Shown here piece by piece: positions 1-8,257 of a DNA stretch of 64,000 bases. The first letter of the stretch is position 1; every line of letters begins with the position of its first letter. Position numbers and translations under genes: made by a program. The stretch lies in NCBI RefSeq assembly GCF_001579945.1, contig NZ_CP011971.1, forward strand, positions 2,444,001 to 2,508,000, read 5' to 3'. This DNA is from Steroidobacter denitrificans. Lineage in GTDB: Bacteria; Pseudomonadota; Gammaproteobacteria; Steroidobacterales; Steroidobacteraceae. The notes under the pieces are model-generated. The model saw only the letters and a list, made by a program, of their open reading frames with translations, was not told where the DNA came from and did not search any database.

Positions 1-1
1 T

Positions 2-496
2 GCCTACGCCTGGCTATGGTGGGTCGATCTGCCGTTTGCGGTGCTGAGCGGCGGACTTTTATGGGCATGGTGGCCACGCAGGCAGGCCATGCCGGCACTG
101 TTGCGCGTGCTGTTCGTCGGCTTCACCTGGCTGCCGATCGCATTCTTGCTGTACAGCGCCCAAAGTCTATGGTTCTGGCTGAACGGCGAATTCATCCTGG
201 GACGCGCGCCGGCACATGCCTTGTTCGTAGGCTGCTTCGGCAGCCTGCTCGTGGCGATGGTCACCCGGGTCACACAGGGTCATGCAGGCCGGCCGCTGAT
301 CCTGGGGAATATCGCCGCGTTCACCTTCATTTTCATTCAGGCAGTGGTGCTGGTGCGCATGCTCGGCGAGATCCTGCCCGACGCAATGGCATGGCAGGCG
401 ATGGCGGCTTGGGGCTGGGTCCTGGCGTTCTTGCCGTGGGTGCTGCGTTCAGCCTGGCTTTATCTGACCCCGCGCGCCGACGGCCGCCCCGGCTAA
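2..496 (+). CDS. NnrS family heme/copper membrane protein, C-terminal part
   Basis: The reading frame is already open at the left edge, so this is the last 164 residues of a protein whose family is usually near 400 residues. At least four hydrophobic segments are visible, and the stretch GRAPAHALFVGCFGS followed by TRVTQGHAGRPL is the signature region of NnrS proteins. NnrS is a polytopic inner-membrane protein linked to nitrosative-stress tolerance and found near denitrification or cytochrome oxidase genes. That fits the downstream ccoI/ccoS genes. The stop codon is 34 bases before the next gene, so both may share a transcript. The family call is good; the N-terminal half and its start are outside the window. 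Confidence 0.8.
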   Translation, partial: AYAWLWWVDLPFAVLSGGLLWAWWPRRQAMPALLRVLFVGFTWLPIAFLLYSAQSLWFWLNGEFILGRAPAHALFVGCFGSLLVAMVTRVTQGHAGRPLILGNIAAFTFIFIQAVVLVRMLGEILPDAMAWQAMAAWGWVLAFLPWVLRSAWLYLTPRADGRPG

Positions 497-530
497 GAAT
501 CTCCGGCTGAGAATCCTTTGGAGGATATGC

Positions 531-929
531 ATGGCGTTGATCGAGTTCTATCCACACATCCGCAGCGTGCACATCGCCTCGATCCTGGCCAGCGGCGCAC
601 TGTTTCTGGTGCGCGGGGCAGCACTGCAAGCCGGCGCTCGTTGGGTGATGGTCGCGCCGTTACGCTATCTCAGCTATGCGATCGACACGGTGCTGCTCGC
701 CAGCGCCATTGTACTGTGCGTGATCCTGGGGCAATACCCGATCGCACAAGACTGGCTGACCGCCAAAGTAGTACTGATGCTGGCCTACATCGTCCTTGGC
801 AGCTACGGGCTCAAGCGCGGCCGCACGCGCGCCACACGCATGGGATTTTGGCTGGCTGCGCTGGCCGTCTATGCCTTGATCATCAGTATCGCCCGCACCC
901 GCAATCCCCTGGGTGTGTTCGCGATGTAA
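531..929 (+). CDS. SirB2 family membrane protein
   Basis: A 132-residue protein with four predicted transmembrane helices and few charged residues between them. The N-terminus (EFYPHIRSVHIASILASGALF) and the length match the SirB2 family, small integral membrane proteins of unclear biochemical role named after a Salmonella invasion-gene regulator. A GGAGGA ribosome site at 520-525 lies just upstream of the ATG and supports this start. It follows the NnrS gene closely on the same strand and could be co-transcribed with it. Functional inference beyond a membrane protein is not possible from sequence. Confidence 0.75.
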   Translation: MALIEFYPHIRSVHIASILASGALFLVRGAALQAGARWVMVAPLRYLSYAIDTVLLASAIVLCVILGQYPIAQDWLTAKVVLMLAYIVLGSYGLKRGRTRATRMGFWLAALAVYALIISIARTRNPLGVFAM

Positions 930-1005
930 CCGCCGCCTTTATGCCCTGGCCCGCACCGCAATCCTTTCCTTGGGTCGTGCCCTGCGGACGGCAGGATTTC
1001 CCAAG

Positions 1006-2667
1006 CTATGGTTTCACGGTCTTGCGGTCCGATGATGCCTCCGCCTGCAGATTCACGATCCTCGCCGCCACGCGCGCCGCGGCCCCGGGGGCACGCGTAT
1101 CGACCTCGATGACGGCCCCCCGCTCGAACTCGGCGAACGGCTCCCAGGCATGTACCTGCCGGAGCATCACCGCCTCATCGGCTTCCGAGGCATCCTTGCC
1201 CGCGCGCTGACGCGCCGATAGCCGCCGGCCGAGTTCCTCCGCCGGCGCCACGCAATGCAGCAATACCAGGGGCACATCGAGTTCGTCCGCGAGCGCGCTG
1301 AATCGGTGCCGCTCGGCCTGCTTCAAAAACGCGGCGTCGACGATGACGCTCTGGCCGGCACGCAACTGCTCGCCGGCCAGATGCAGCAGGCGTTCATAGA
1401 CACGATCATTGAACGCCGAAGTATAGATATCGATCCCCGCCTGTAGCGACGACTGGTCGGCCTGCAATCCCGCCATACGCTTTCGTTCCACGTCGGAGCG
1501 GATGCGGATCGCGCCCGCTGCGGCCATCACCCGTTCGCTCAGCCACGTTTTCCCGGAGCCCGACAGGCCGCAGGTCAACACCAGAACCGCGCGCGAGCCC
1601 TGGACCAAGATCCGTGCCGCGTCCAGGTAGCGGCGAGCTTCGCCCGGCTCGCCGCCCAATAACAGCACCTTGACCCGCACCAGCGCACGATGCACGAAAA
1701 AATAGCCCAGCAGCCCGATCGCCTCATAATCGCCGGCCCTCTCGAGCCAGCCGTTCAGGAATGCATAAGCCAGATCACGACGGCCCCGGGCGACCAGATC
1801 CATGAACAAAAAGGCGGCGTCATCCAGCACATCGATACGCCGCAGGGAAATATCGAATTCCAGGCAATCGAAGGCGGTCAGGCGTCCCTCGAAGCGCACC
1901 ACATTCCCGACATGCAGGTCACCATGACACTCACGGACACGACCCAGTGCCGCCCGCCGCTCCAGCGCGGCGGCGCAGCCCGCTGCCCAATCCCGCAGCC
2001 ACCGCGCCACCTCGGCCAGCGGTTGCAGTCCACCAGGATCCTCGGGACGAGCGCTTGTTTCGGCGAGCAGCTCATCCAGATTCGCCGCCACGGTCGCCTG
2101 ACTGCGCTGCGCCATGCCAGCCGTGCTATACACCGGACAGCCTTCCTGCAACTGCGCCAGTTGCTGTCCGAACACGTTCAGCTCCTCGCACGTCACCGCG
2201 TCGCGCGCCAGCAGCGCACCGAGTTCCTGTTCGGTGTCGAACCGGTGCAGCCGGACGGCATACTCGATCGGCGCGCTCCGCGGCTCGAAAATAGGCCGCG
2301 CTGCCGTACCGTGGATGGCGACGACGTCCACGTACAAGGTCGGTGCGAATCGGCGGTTCAGTCGTAATTCATCCTCGCAAGCCTGCCGGCGCCGCTCCAG
2401 GGTGGAAAAATCGACGAAACCGAAGCGCACCGGCTTCTTGATCTTGTACGCGTACGTCCCGGCCAGCAGCACCCAGGAAATATGGGTCTGCTTCACGACC
2501 ACGGACGCCACCGGATGCGGATAGCATGCGGGTTCCCGCAGCGCCTCGATAAGCTCGCTCACGGTGCCGGGCCGGGAAACCGGGAAAATTCCCGCGCAAT
2601 CGGCTGGCCAAGCAGGGTTATTGACCGCATCATGAACGGTATCATAGGCCGTATCATAGGCCTGCAT
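1006..2667 (-). CDS. Bifunctional phosphotransferase-like / AAA-type ATP-binding protein
   Basis: About 553 residues with two fused nucleotide-binding modules. The N-terminal half resembles aminoglycoside/choline phosphotransferases: HGDLHVGN near residue 247 is the catalytic Brenner motif, followed by a metal-binding Asp in AFDCLEFD. The C-terminal half is a P-loop kinase-like domain with Walker A GLSGSGKT near residue 365. This fusion is a conserved uncharacterised family in proteobacteria; the substrate is unknown and antibiotic resistance should not be assumed. The frame stays open to 2805, but family members begin close to the stretch preceding HISWVLLAGTYAYKIKKP, and the longer form would overlap divergent ccoI. 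I chose the ATG at 2667; the start is uncertain. Confidence 0.75.
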   Translation of the reverse strand: MQAYDTAYDTVHDAVNNPAWPADCAGIFPVSRPGTVSELIEALREPACYPHPVASVVVKQTHISWVLLAGTYAYKIKKPVRFGFVDFSTLERRRQACEDELRLNRRFAPTLYVDVVAIHGTAARPIFEPRSAPIEYAVRLHRFDTEQELGALLARDAVTCEELNVFGQQLAQLQEGCPVYSTAGMAQRSQATVAANLDELLAETSARPEDPGGLQPLAEVARWLRDWAAGCAAALERRAALGRVRECHGDLHVGNVVRFEGRLTAFDCLEFDISLRRIDVLDDAAFLFMDLVARGRRDLAYAFLNGWLERAGDYEAIGLLGYFFVHRALVRVKVLLLGGEPGEARRYLDAARILVQGSRAVLVLTCGLSGSGKTWLSERVMAAAGAIRIRSDVERKRMAGLQADQSSLQAGIDIYTSAFNDRVYERLLHLAGEQLRAGQSVIVDAAFLKQAERHRFSALADELDVPLVLLHCVAPAEELGRRLSARQRAGKDASEADEAVMLRQVHAWEPFAEFERGAVIEVDTRAPGAAARVAARIVNLQAEASSDRKTVKP

Positions 2668-2794
2668 GCCCGGGATATTCGCGGGCGGCATGGAGAACGC
2701 ATTGGCATTGATTGACGTCACCGGGACCGACGTCACCGGTATCGGCGACGAATCGACTCGTTCGCCGGCGCGGCGACGGGATGAGGATAGCTGC
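2668..2794. promoter_or_regulatory. Divergent intergenic region with two 11-bp direct repeats
   Basis: Between the kinase-like gene and ccoI lie two identical copies of GACGTCACCGG at 2714-2724 and 2729-2739, 15 bases apart start to start, a spacing that could seat a regulator on one face of the helix. A 12-bp tandem duplication (GTATCATAGGCC, 2639-2650 and 2651-2662) lies just inside the kinase start region. No clear -35/-10 pair or Fnr box was found. The operator role is inferred only from the repeats and divergent layout. Confidence 0.35.
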
Positions 2795-5383
2795 GTGAGC
2801 GCCACCGCAGCAACGTCCTGCTTTCATTGCGGCGAGCCCCTCGGAGGCTCGACCTTGACGGCGCACATCGGCGCCGATGTGCGCCCCGTATGCTGCAACG
2901 GTTGCCTCGCCGTGGCCGAATTGATCGCCGGCACCGGCCTGGGCGATTTCTATCGCTTCCGCAAGACCCCCTCCGCACGACCTGCCGAGATGACCGAAGA
3001 CGTATGGGCCGGCTTTGCACACCCGGATGTTGCAGCGCAATTCGTCCGGCATGCGAATGGGCGGGATTCGGTCATCCTGATCCTCGACGGGTTGCGCTGT
3101 TCGGCCTGCGGCTGGCTGGTGGAGCAGATTCTACGCCGCACGCCGGGCGTGCACGAAGCCAGTGCCAATACCACGACAGGACGGGCACACATCGTCTGGG
3201 ATCCTGCACGCGCCAATCTCGCCGATATCATGCGAACCATCGCGCAGCTGGGCTACCAGCCTCATGCGCTGAACGATACCGACCGCGTCCGCCTGCAACA
3301 GCAGGAACATCGCAATGCGCTCAAGCGCCTGGCCGTCGCCGGCTTCGGCATGATGCAAGTCATGATGTTCGCAGTGTCGGTCTACGCCGCCGATCTCACC
3401 GGCGAAGTCATGGACGCAAGCCTGCTGCATTTTTTCCGCATCATCAGCCTGTTGATCTCCACACCGGTGATGTTCTATGCCGGTGCGCCGATTTTCGCGG
3501 GTGCCTGGAGCAGTCTGCGGCTGCGCACCGTCGGCATGGATGTCCCGGTAAGCATCGCACTGGTTCTCGCCTATGCAGCCAGCGTCTGGAACACGCTGCA
3601 AAACCACGGTGAGGTGTACTTCGATTCCGTCACGATGTTCGTGTTCTTCCTGACCCTCGGGCGCTTCGTGCAAATGAGTGCGCGGCATCGCACCACCGAT
3701 ATCACCGACGCGCTGGCACGCCAACTGCCGCCGTTCGCGCACCGCATATACGAGAACACCGTACAGGATGTACCGGCATCCAGCCTGAGTCGCGGTGACG
3801 TGGTCCTGGTGCGCAGCGGAGAAATTCTACCCGTGGATGGTGAGCTCATCGATGCGCAGGCGTATCTCGATGAGGCCATGCTGACCGGAGAATCCATGCC
3901 GGTGCTGCGCCGCGCCGGCGAGCAGCTCACGGCGGGCACGCTGAACGTGCAGGATCCGATCCGGATCCGGGCCACACAAATCGCCTCCGGCACGGTCATG
4001 TCGCATATCGTAGCGCTGCTGCGACGCGCACAAGCGCAGAAGCCGGCCATCTCCCGGGCAGCGGACGCCGCGGCGGCGCGCTTCCTGCGCTATGTGCTGC
4101 TGGGCGCCGGCCTGACCTGCGCCGCATGGCTGGCGATCGATCCGTCGCGCGCATTCGAGGCAACCCTTGCCGTCCTGGTGGTCGCCTGTCCCTGCGCATT
4201 CGCGATCGCCACACCCGCAGCCATGTCCGCCGCGACGGCACAACTGGCGCGCCGCGGTCTGCTGGTCACCCGGCCCGATGCGCTGGAAGCGTTGGCGAAT
4301 ATCGATATCGTCGTATTCGACAAGACAGGCACGCTGACCTCGGCCGAGCTGAAACTCACCGAGTGTACGACGACGGGTACCCTGGACGAATACACCTGCC
4401 GGCAGATCGCGGCCTCGCTGGAGCAGGCCTCGGAGCATCCCCTGGCGCGGGCGTTTTCCGGTATCGCACCGCTTGGCGAGGCGCGCGAGCTTCGCTGCGT
4501 GGCCGGAGCAGGCGTCGAGGGCATCGTGCAAGGACGCCACTATCGCATCGGTTCGCCCCGGTTCATTGAACAGCTGCGCTCGGCACCCTCCTCACAAAAG
4601 GATCTGTACCGCCCGGAAGACGGCACAGATCCGCTGGCCAGACCGGATGCCCCCGGCGAAAATCCCGCCGGGAAACCCGCGGCTACGACGCTGTGGCTGG
4701 GCGATGAGCAGCAGATACTCGCCCGCTTCCAACTGCACGACGCCGTGCGCCCCGATGCGGCAGAAAGCGTCGCTGCCCTGCACGAGGCCGGCATCGACAG
4801 CCGGATCCTCAGCGGCGATGGCGAAGCTGCCGTGGCTTCGGTCGCCGCAAGCTGCGGCATTACCGAATTCAGCGCTCGCTGTTCGCCGGCCGACAAACTG
4901 GCGGCCGTCCAGGCCATGCAGGCTGAAGGACGACGCGTCGCGATGATGGGCGACGGCGTCAACGATGCACCCGTGCTGGCGGCGGCGGACGTGTCGCTGG
5001 CCATGGGCCGCGGTGCCGCGCTGGCCCATGCCGGTGCAGACATGCTGTTGATAGGCGAGCGCATGCGGGCCTTGCCGGAAGCGGTGGCACTATCGCGCAA
5101 GACACTACGGATCGCCCGCCAGAATCTGTTGTGGGCGGCGACGTACAATCTGGGCTCACTGCCGCTGGCGGCGCTGGGATTCATTCCGCCGTGGCTCGCC
5201 GCCCTGGGCATGTCGCTCAGCTCCATCGGCGTGGTACTCAATGCCCTGCGCCTGCTTCCCTCTAAAACCACGAGCCGCTCGGGATCCGGTACGGGCCTCG
5301 AATGGTCCGGCACCCACACGCGCGACGTTCCCGCCGGCGCCGCCGGTGCGGATTCCGCGGCATCAGCGACCTCCGCGCCATGA
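2795..5383 (+). CDS. ccoI: Copper-translocating P-type ATPase, CcoI/FixI type
   Basis: An 862-residue P1B-type ATPase. It has an N-terminal Cys-rich segment (CFHCGEP near residue 10, CCNGC near 36), a metal-binding domain with CSACGW near 102, the membrane CPC ion-path motif (VVACPCAFA, near 467), the phosphorylation loop DKTGTLT near 508 and the hinge GDGVNDAP near 718. This is the CcoI/FixI layout: copper delivery across the inner membrane for cbb3 cytochrome oxidase assembly. The frame is open from 2666, but the GTG at 2795 has a GAGGAT site just upstream and begins directly before the first Cys motif. It overlaps ccoS by four bases. The oxidase structural genes are not in the window. Confidence 0.9.
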   Translation: MSATAATSCFHCGEPLGGSTLTAHIGADVRPVCCNGCLAVAELIAGTGLGDFYRFRKTPSARPAEMTEDVWAGFAHPDVAAQFVRHANGRDSVILILDGLRCSACGWLVEQILRRTPGVHEASANTTTGRAHIVWDPARANLADIMRTIAQLGYQPHALNDTDRVRLQQQEHRNALKRLAVAGFGMMQVMMFAVSVYAADLTGEVMDASLLHFFRIISLLISTPVMFYAGAPIFAGAWSSLRLRTVGMDVPVSIALVLAYAASVWNTLQNHGEVYFDSVTMFVFFLTLGRFVQMSARHRTTDITDALARQLPPFAHRIYENTVQDVPASSLSRGDVVLVRSGEILPVDGELIDAQAYLDEAMLTGESMPVLRRAGEQLTAGTLNVQDPIRIRATQIASGTVMSHIVALLRRAQAQKPAISRAADAAAARFLRYVLLGAGLTCAAWLAIDPSRAFEATLAVLVVACPCAFAIATPAAMSAATAQLARRGLLVTRPDALEALANIDIVVFDKTGTLTSAELKLTECTTTGTLDEYTCRQIAASLEQASEHPLARAFSGIAPLGEARELRCVAGAGVEGIVQGRHYRIGSPRFIEQLRSAPSSQKDLYRPEDGTDPLARPDAPGENPAGKPAATTLWLGDEQQILARFQLHDAVRPDAAESVAALHEAGIDSRILSGDGEAAVASVAASCGITEFSARCSPADKLAAVQAMQAEGRRVAMMGDGVNDAPVLAAADVSLAMGRGAALAHAGADMLLIGERMRALPEAVALSRKTLRIARQNLLWAATYNLGSLPLAALGFIPPWLAALGMSLSSIGVVLNALRLLPSKTTSRSGSGTGLEWSGTHTRDVPAGAAGADSAASATSAP

Positions 5384-5640
5384 ACATCCTGTATGTCATG
5401 ATTCCCTTGAGTCTGGTGCTGGTCGTGGCCGCCGGCTGGGCATTTTTCTGGGCGGTCGGCAGCGGCCAGTTCGACGACCTGGAATCGCCGGCCTGGGAGG
5501 TGCTGCGCGAACCCTCCGATACCGGCACCACCGATGTCTCCGCCGGCGAACAAACGGCAGAGATATCCGCTGCGGCCGACGCGGATCGTGTCCGGACGGG
5601 TGCCCGCAAACGGGTACCGGACGACACGCTCGCCGGTTGA
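5380..5640 (+). CDS. ccoS: Cbb3-type cytochrome oxidase assembly protein CcoS
   Basis: An 86-residue protein with one N-terminal transmembrane helix (NILYVMIPLSLVLVVAAGW) followed by the short motif FFWAVGSGQFDDLE, the hallmark of CcoS. CcoS is needed for cofactor insertion in cbb3 oxidase. The ATG overlaps the ccoI stop in an ATGA arrangement, so the two are translationally coupled. The tail after residue 45 is longer than usual, low in complexity and rich in Ala, Thr and Asp. An in-frame start further upstream exists but would lie wholly inside ccoI. Confidence 0.88.
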   Translation: MNILYVMIPLSLVLVVAAGWAFFWAVGSGQFDDLESPAWEVLREPSDTGTTDVSAGEQTAEISAAADADRVRTGARKRVPDDTLAG

Positions 5641-5721
5641 ATCAATGTTGATTTGACATCATGACGTCCATGCGTTTCCACTCCATGGCCGGCCGGCGCT
5701 GACCGCCGTGCGGATACCTTC

Positions 5722-6513
5722 ATGAGCCTGGACACGAGCGGCATGATCAGCTTGTGGGCGGCATTGATCGCCGGGCTATCGGGCAGCGCACATTGTTTTG
5801 CGATGTGCGGCGGGCTGGCCGGAGCGCTGGGCATGCGCGCTCGTGCCGCCTCCCCCGGACGCAGCGCCGGGTTGAATGCCTTGGCGTATCATCTGGGCCG
5901 CATCGGCGGATACATGCTCGCGGGTGCCTTGTGCGGCGCGTTCGGTGCAGGCTTGCAATCGGCGCTGGATCTGACACGGCTAGCGGTGAGCCTGCGTATC
6001 GCCAGCGGTGTACTGCTGATACTGGTGGCGATACGCCTTCTGTCCGCTCGAAACCTGCTGGCCTGGCTGGACGGGCTGGGAGCGCGATTCTGGCGCCGGC
6101 TGCAACCGGCGGCGCACCGGGCAGCGCGTTCGAGTGGCCTGGGCTCGGCCCTGGCCCTAGGGTTGATGTGGGGCTGGCTGCCATGCGGCCTGGTGTATTC
6201 CATGCTGCTATTCGCGGCGCTGAGCGGCACTGCCCTGCATGGCGCGACGATCATGGCCGCCTTCGGCGCCGGCACCTTACCGTCGATGCTGGGCAGCACG
6301 CTGCTCGCCTCACGCCTGCAAGCCTGGGTGTCGAAACGATGGCCGCGAGTGGTCAGCGGTACCGTATTGCTGATATTCGGCATGTGGATGGCGCTTGCCG
6401 CCATCGACCATGGAGGACATGGCCACGGCGGACAAGAAGGCCATGCGCCGGACAACGGACATGCGCATCCCCTTGCGCACGACCCCGTAGATGCGGCGGG
6501 ACATCCTCATTGA
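5722..6513 (+). CDS. TauE/SafE-like membrane protein with His-rich C-terminus
   Basis: A 263-residue polytopic protein of the sulfite exporter TauE/SafE-like group that follows ccoS in many proteobacteria. The first helix contains the conserved GLSGSAHCFAMCGGLAGAL, with Cys/Met residues suited to copper, and five to six helices follow. The last 35 residues hold nine histidines in a Gly/His/Asp-rich tail after the last helix, consistent with metal binding. Context points to copper handling during cbb3 oxidase maturation rather than sulfite export; that role is inferred. The ATG lies 81 bases after ccoS. Confidence 0.8.
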   Translation: MSLDTSGMISLWAALIAGLSGSAHCFAMCGGLAGALGMRARAASPGRSAGLNALAYHLGRIGGYMLAGALCGAFGAGLQSALDLTRLAVSLRIASGVLLILVAIRLLSARNLLAWLDGLGARFWRRLQPAAHRAARSSGLGSALALGLMWGWLPCGLVYSMLLFAALSGTALHGATIMAAFGAGTLPSMLGSTLLASRLQAWVSKRWPRVVSGTVLLIFGMWMALAAIDHGGHGHGGQEGHAPDNGHAHPLAHDPVDAAGHPH

Positions 6514-6523
6514 GCGGAGAGCA

Positions 6524-6621
6524 CTGAGCAGGGGTACCTGAGCAGGGGTGCCTGAGCAGGGGTGCCTGAGCAGGGGTGCCTGAGCAGGGGTGCCTGAGCA
6601 GGGGTGCCTGAGCAGGGGGAC
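6524..6621. repeat. 14-bp tandem repeat, seven copies
   Basis: Seven head-to-tail copies of CTGAGCAGGGGTGC. Copies 2-6 are identical, the first differs by one base and the last is imperfect. The array fills the space after the stop of the SafE-like gene and before the convergent arginase gene. The unit is not a multiple of three, so frames crossing it are not credible proteins. There are no spacers, so it is not a CRISPR. Confidence 0.95.
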
Positions 6622-6690
6622 GACTCGGGCAACGCCCACCGCCGCCGCACGATGTGCCGCTTACTGCCCGCCCCCGTGCCGTGCCGTCCA

Positions 6691-7653
6691 TCATTCACCG
6701 CGCGCGGCGCCGATGCCCCCGTCCGCGTCGACAGGCCGCATCAAAGTACTCTTGCCGAACAGCGATTCGACCAGATCCACCGCCAGCATCGCCGTCCGGT
6801 TATGCATGTCGAAGGCCGGGTTGAGCTCCATGATGTCCAGCGAACAGAGCTGCCCCGTATCGGCGATCATTTCCATGCACAGCTGCGCCTCGCGATAGGT
6901 GGGACCGCCGGGCACCGTCGTACCCACGCCAGGCGCAATGACGGGATCCAGAAAATCCACATCGAAGCTGACATGCAAGTGCGTGCGCTCATCCATGCCG
7001 GACAGCGCTCCCCGCATGGCGCGCCGCATTCCCATCTCGTCGATGTAGCGCATGTCGAAAACATTCAATCCCTGCTCATGCACAAAGCGTTTCTCCGCCG
7101 GATCCACGCTGCGGATGCCGATCTGGCGCACGGCGCGCGGTTCGATGGCGGGCACCTGCCCGCTGAGCTCCACCAGTTCCCGAGGTCCGAATCCGCACAG
7201 ACAGGCGACCGACATGCCATGGAGATTGCCGCTGGGAGACAGCTCGCGGGTATTGAAATCGGTATGCGCATCGAGCCAGAGCACACGCAGCGTTCGATTC
7301 TTTTCCCGGCAATGGCGTGCCGCCGCGCTGATCGACCCTATCCCGAGACAGTGATCCCCACCGAGCAGGATGGGCAGACGCGAGGCTTGCAGCTGAGCAT
7401 ACACCGCGTCATGCACCTGGCGGTTCCAATGCACCACTTCATGGAGGTGGCGATAGCCGTCGACAGCCGGCCGCCAGGGATTGCCGGGACCGTTGAGATT
7501 ACCCCTGTCCAGCACCTCGAGGCCGCGGCCTGCCAGCGCCTCCTGCAAACCGGCGACCCGCAGCGCCTCGGGCCCCATGGAAGCGCCTCGATCCGCCGCG
7601 CCGACATCGGTGGGCGCACCGATGAGCGCCGCCACACGCACACTTTGAACCAT
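6691..7653 (-). CDS. rocF: Arginase (ureohydrolase family)
   Basis: A 320-residue ureohydrolase with all the manganese-binding motifs of arginase: GGDHCLGIG near residue 97, DAHTDFN near 124 and SFDVDFLDP near 229. The substrate-loop region NLHGMSVACL and overall length match RocF-type arginases rather than agmatinase. It converts arginine to ornithine and urea in the cytoplasm. A Lrp/AsnC-type regulator is transcribed divergently from a shared intergenic region, the usual arrangement for a local amino-acid-responsive controller. No ornithine transaminase or urease is present in the window. Confidence 0.92.
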   Translation of the reverse strand: MVQSVRVAALIGAPTDVGAADRGASMGPEALRVAGLQEALAGRGLEVLDRGNLNGPGNPWRPAVDGYRHLHEVVHWNRQVHDAVYAQLQASRLPILLGGDHCLGIGSISAAARHCREKNRTLRVLWLDAHTDFNTRELSPSGNLHGMSVACLCGFGPRELVELSGQVPAIEPRAVRQIGIRSVDPAEKRFVHEQGLNVFDMRYIDEMGMRRAMRGALSGMDERTHLHVSFDVDFLDPVIAPGVGTTVPGGPTYREAQLCMEMIADTGQLCSLDIMELNPAFDMHNRTAMLAVDLVESLFGKSTLMRPVDADGGIGAARGE

Positions 7654-7765
7654 TTTTACCGCCTCCTCCTGCTCATAAACGACGCCACCGGTCTGCAGCG
7701 TCGTAATGTTTTAGCCAGTGTCTTGGAGCCCGGCAGCAGATGAAAGCCGATGAACTGTTCAAAAA

Positions 7766-7817
7766 TTGTTCTGCTTTGCGCAAATCACCATAAAATACTG
7801 GCGTTCTGTATGCAGAA
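7766..7817. promoter_or_regulatory. Palindromes between arginase and its divergent Lrp-type regulator
   Basis: The shared intergenic region is AT-richer than its surroundings. It contains a perfect 10-bp palindrome TTTGCGCAAA at 7775-7784 and an inverted repeat TTCTG-TATG-CAGAA at 7804-7817. TAAAAT at 7791-7796 could be a -10 for the regulator gene, but no good -35 is spaced correctly. Binding by the adjacent Lrp-family protein is inferred from position. Confidence 0.4.
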
Positions 7818-7834
7818 TGGAAGCGGAAGGCCTG

Positions 7835-8257
7835 ATGGACGATATCGACCGCCAGTTGATCGCCTTGCTGCGCGACAATGCGCGCACCTCGATCGCCTCG
7901 CTCGCCAAGTCGCTGCGGGTTGCGCGAGGGACGGTGCAAAATCGCCTGGCACGCCTGCAGGCTGCGGGCACGATCGTCGGCTACACCGTGCGTCTGCGCC
8001 CGCAGGTGGAGGAACAACGCATCCGCGCCTTGATGACGATCGCCGTCGAGGGCAACAGGACCGACGCCGTCATCCGTGCGCTGCGAGGCGACCCGGCCGT
8101 CTCCGCGTTGTTCAGCACCAACGGACGCTGGGATGTGGTTGCGGAGTTGCGCGCCGAAAGTCTGGAAGTATTCGACCGGGTACTGGGCCGGATCCGCCTG
8201 ATTCCGGGTATTTCCAATACCGAGACCAGCCTGCTGCTATCGGTACACAAGCTCTGA
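7835..8257 (+). CDS. Lrp/AsnC family transcriptional regulator
   Basis: About 140 residues: an N-terminal winged helix-turn-helix (DDIDRQLIALLRDNARTS, with GTVQNRLARL as recognition helix) followed by an RAM/AsnC ligand-binding domain (GNRTDAVIRAL, GRWDVVAEL). The ATG at 7835 has a GGAAGG site four bases upstream and gives the canonical family N-terminus; an ATG at 7817 is less likely. Divergent from arginase, so it probably controls arginine or ornithine catabolism, but the effector cannot be read from sequence. Confidence 0.85.
   Translation: MDDIDRQLIALLRDNARTSIASLAKSLRVARGTVQNRLARLQAAGTIVGYTVRLRPQVEEQRIRALMTIAVEGNRTDAVIRALRGDPAVSALFSTNGRWDVVAELRAESLEVFDRVLGRIRLIPGISNTETSLLLSVHKL

Noticed and set aside
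5641-5652. ATCAATGTTGAT as an Fnr/Anr box before the SafE-like gene
   Set aside because: The half-sites are in the wrong orientation and spacing (consensus TTGAT-N4-ATCAA), so it is only a chance inverted repeat.
6524-6621. CRISPR-like array
   Set aside because: Units are directly adjacent with no spacers; it is a simple tandem repeat.
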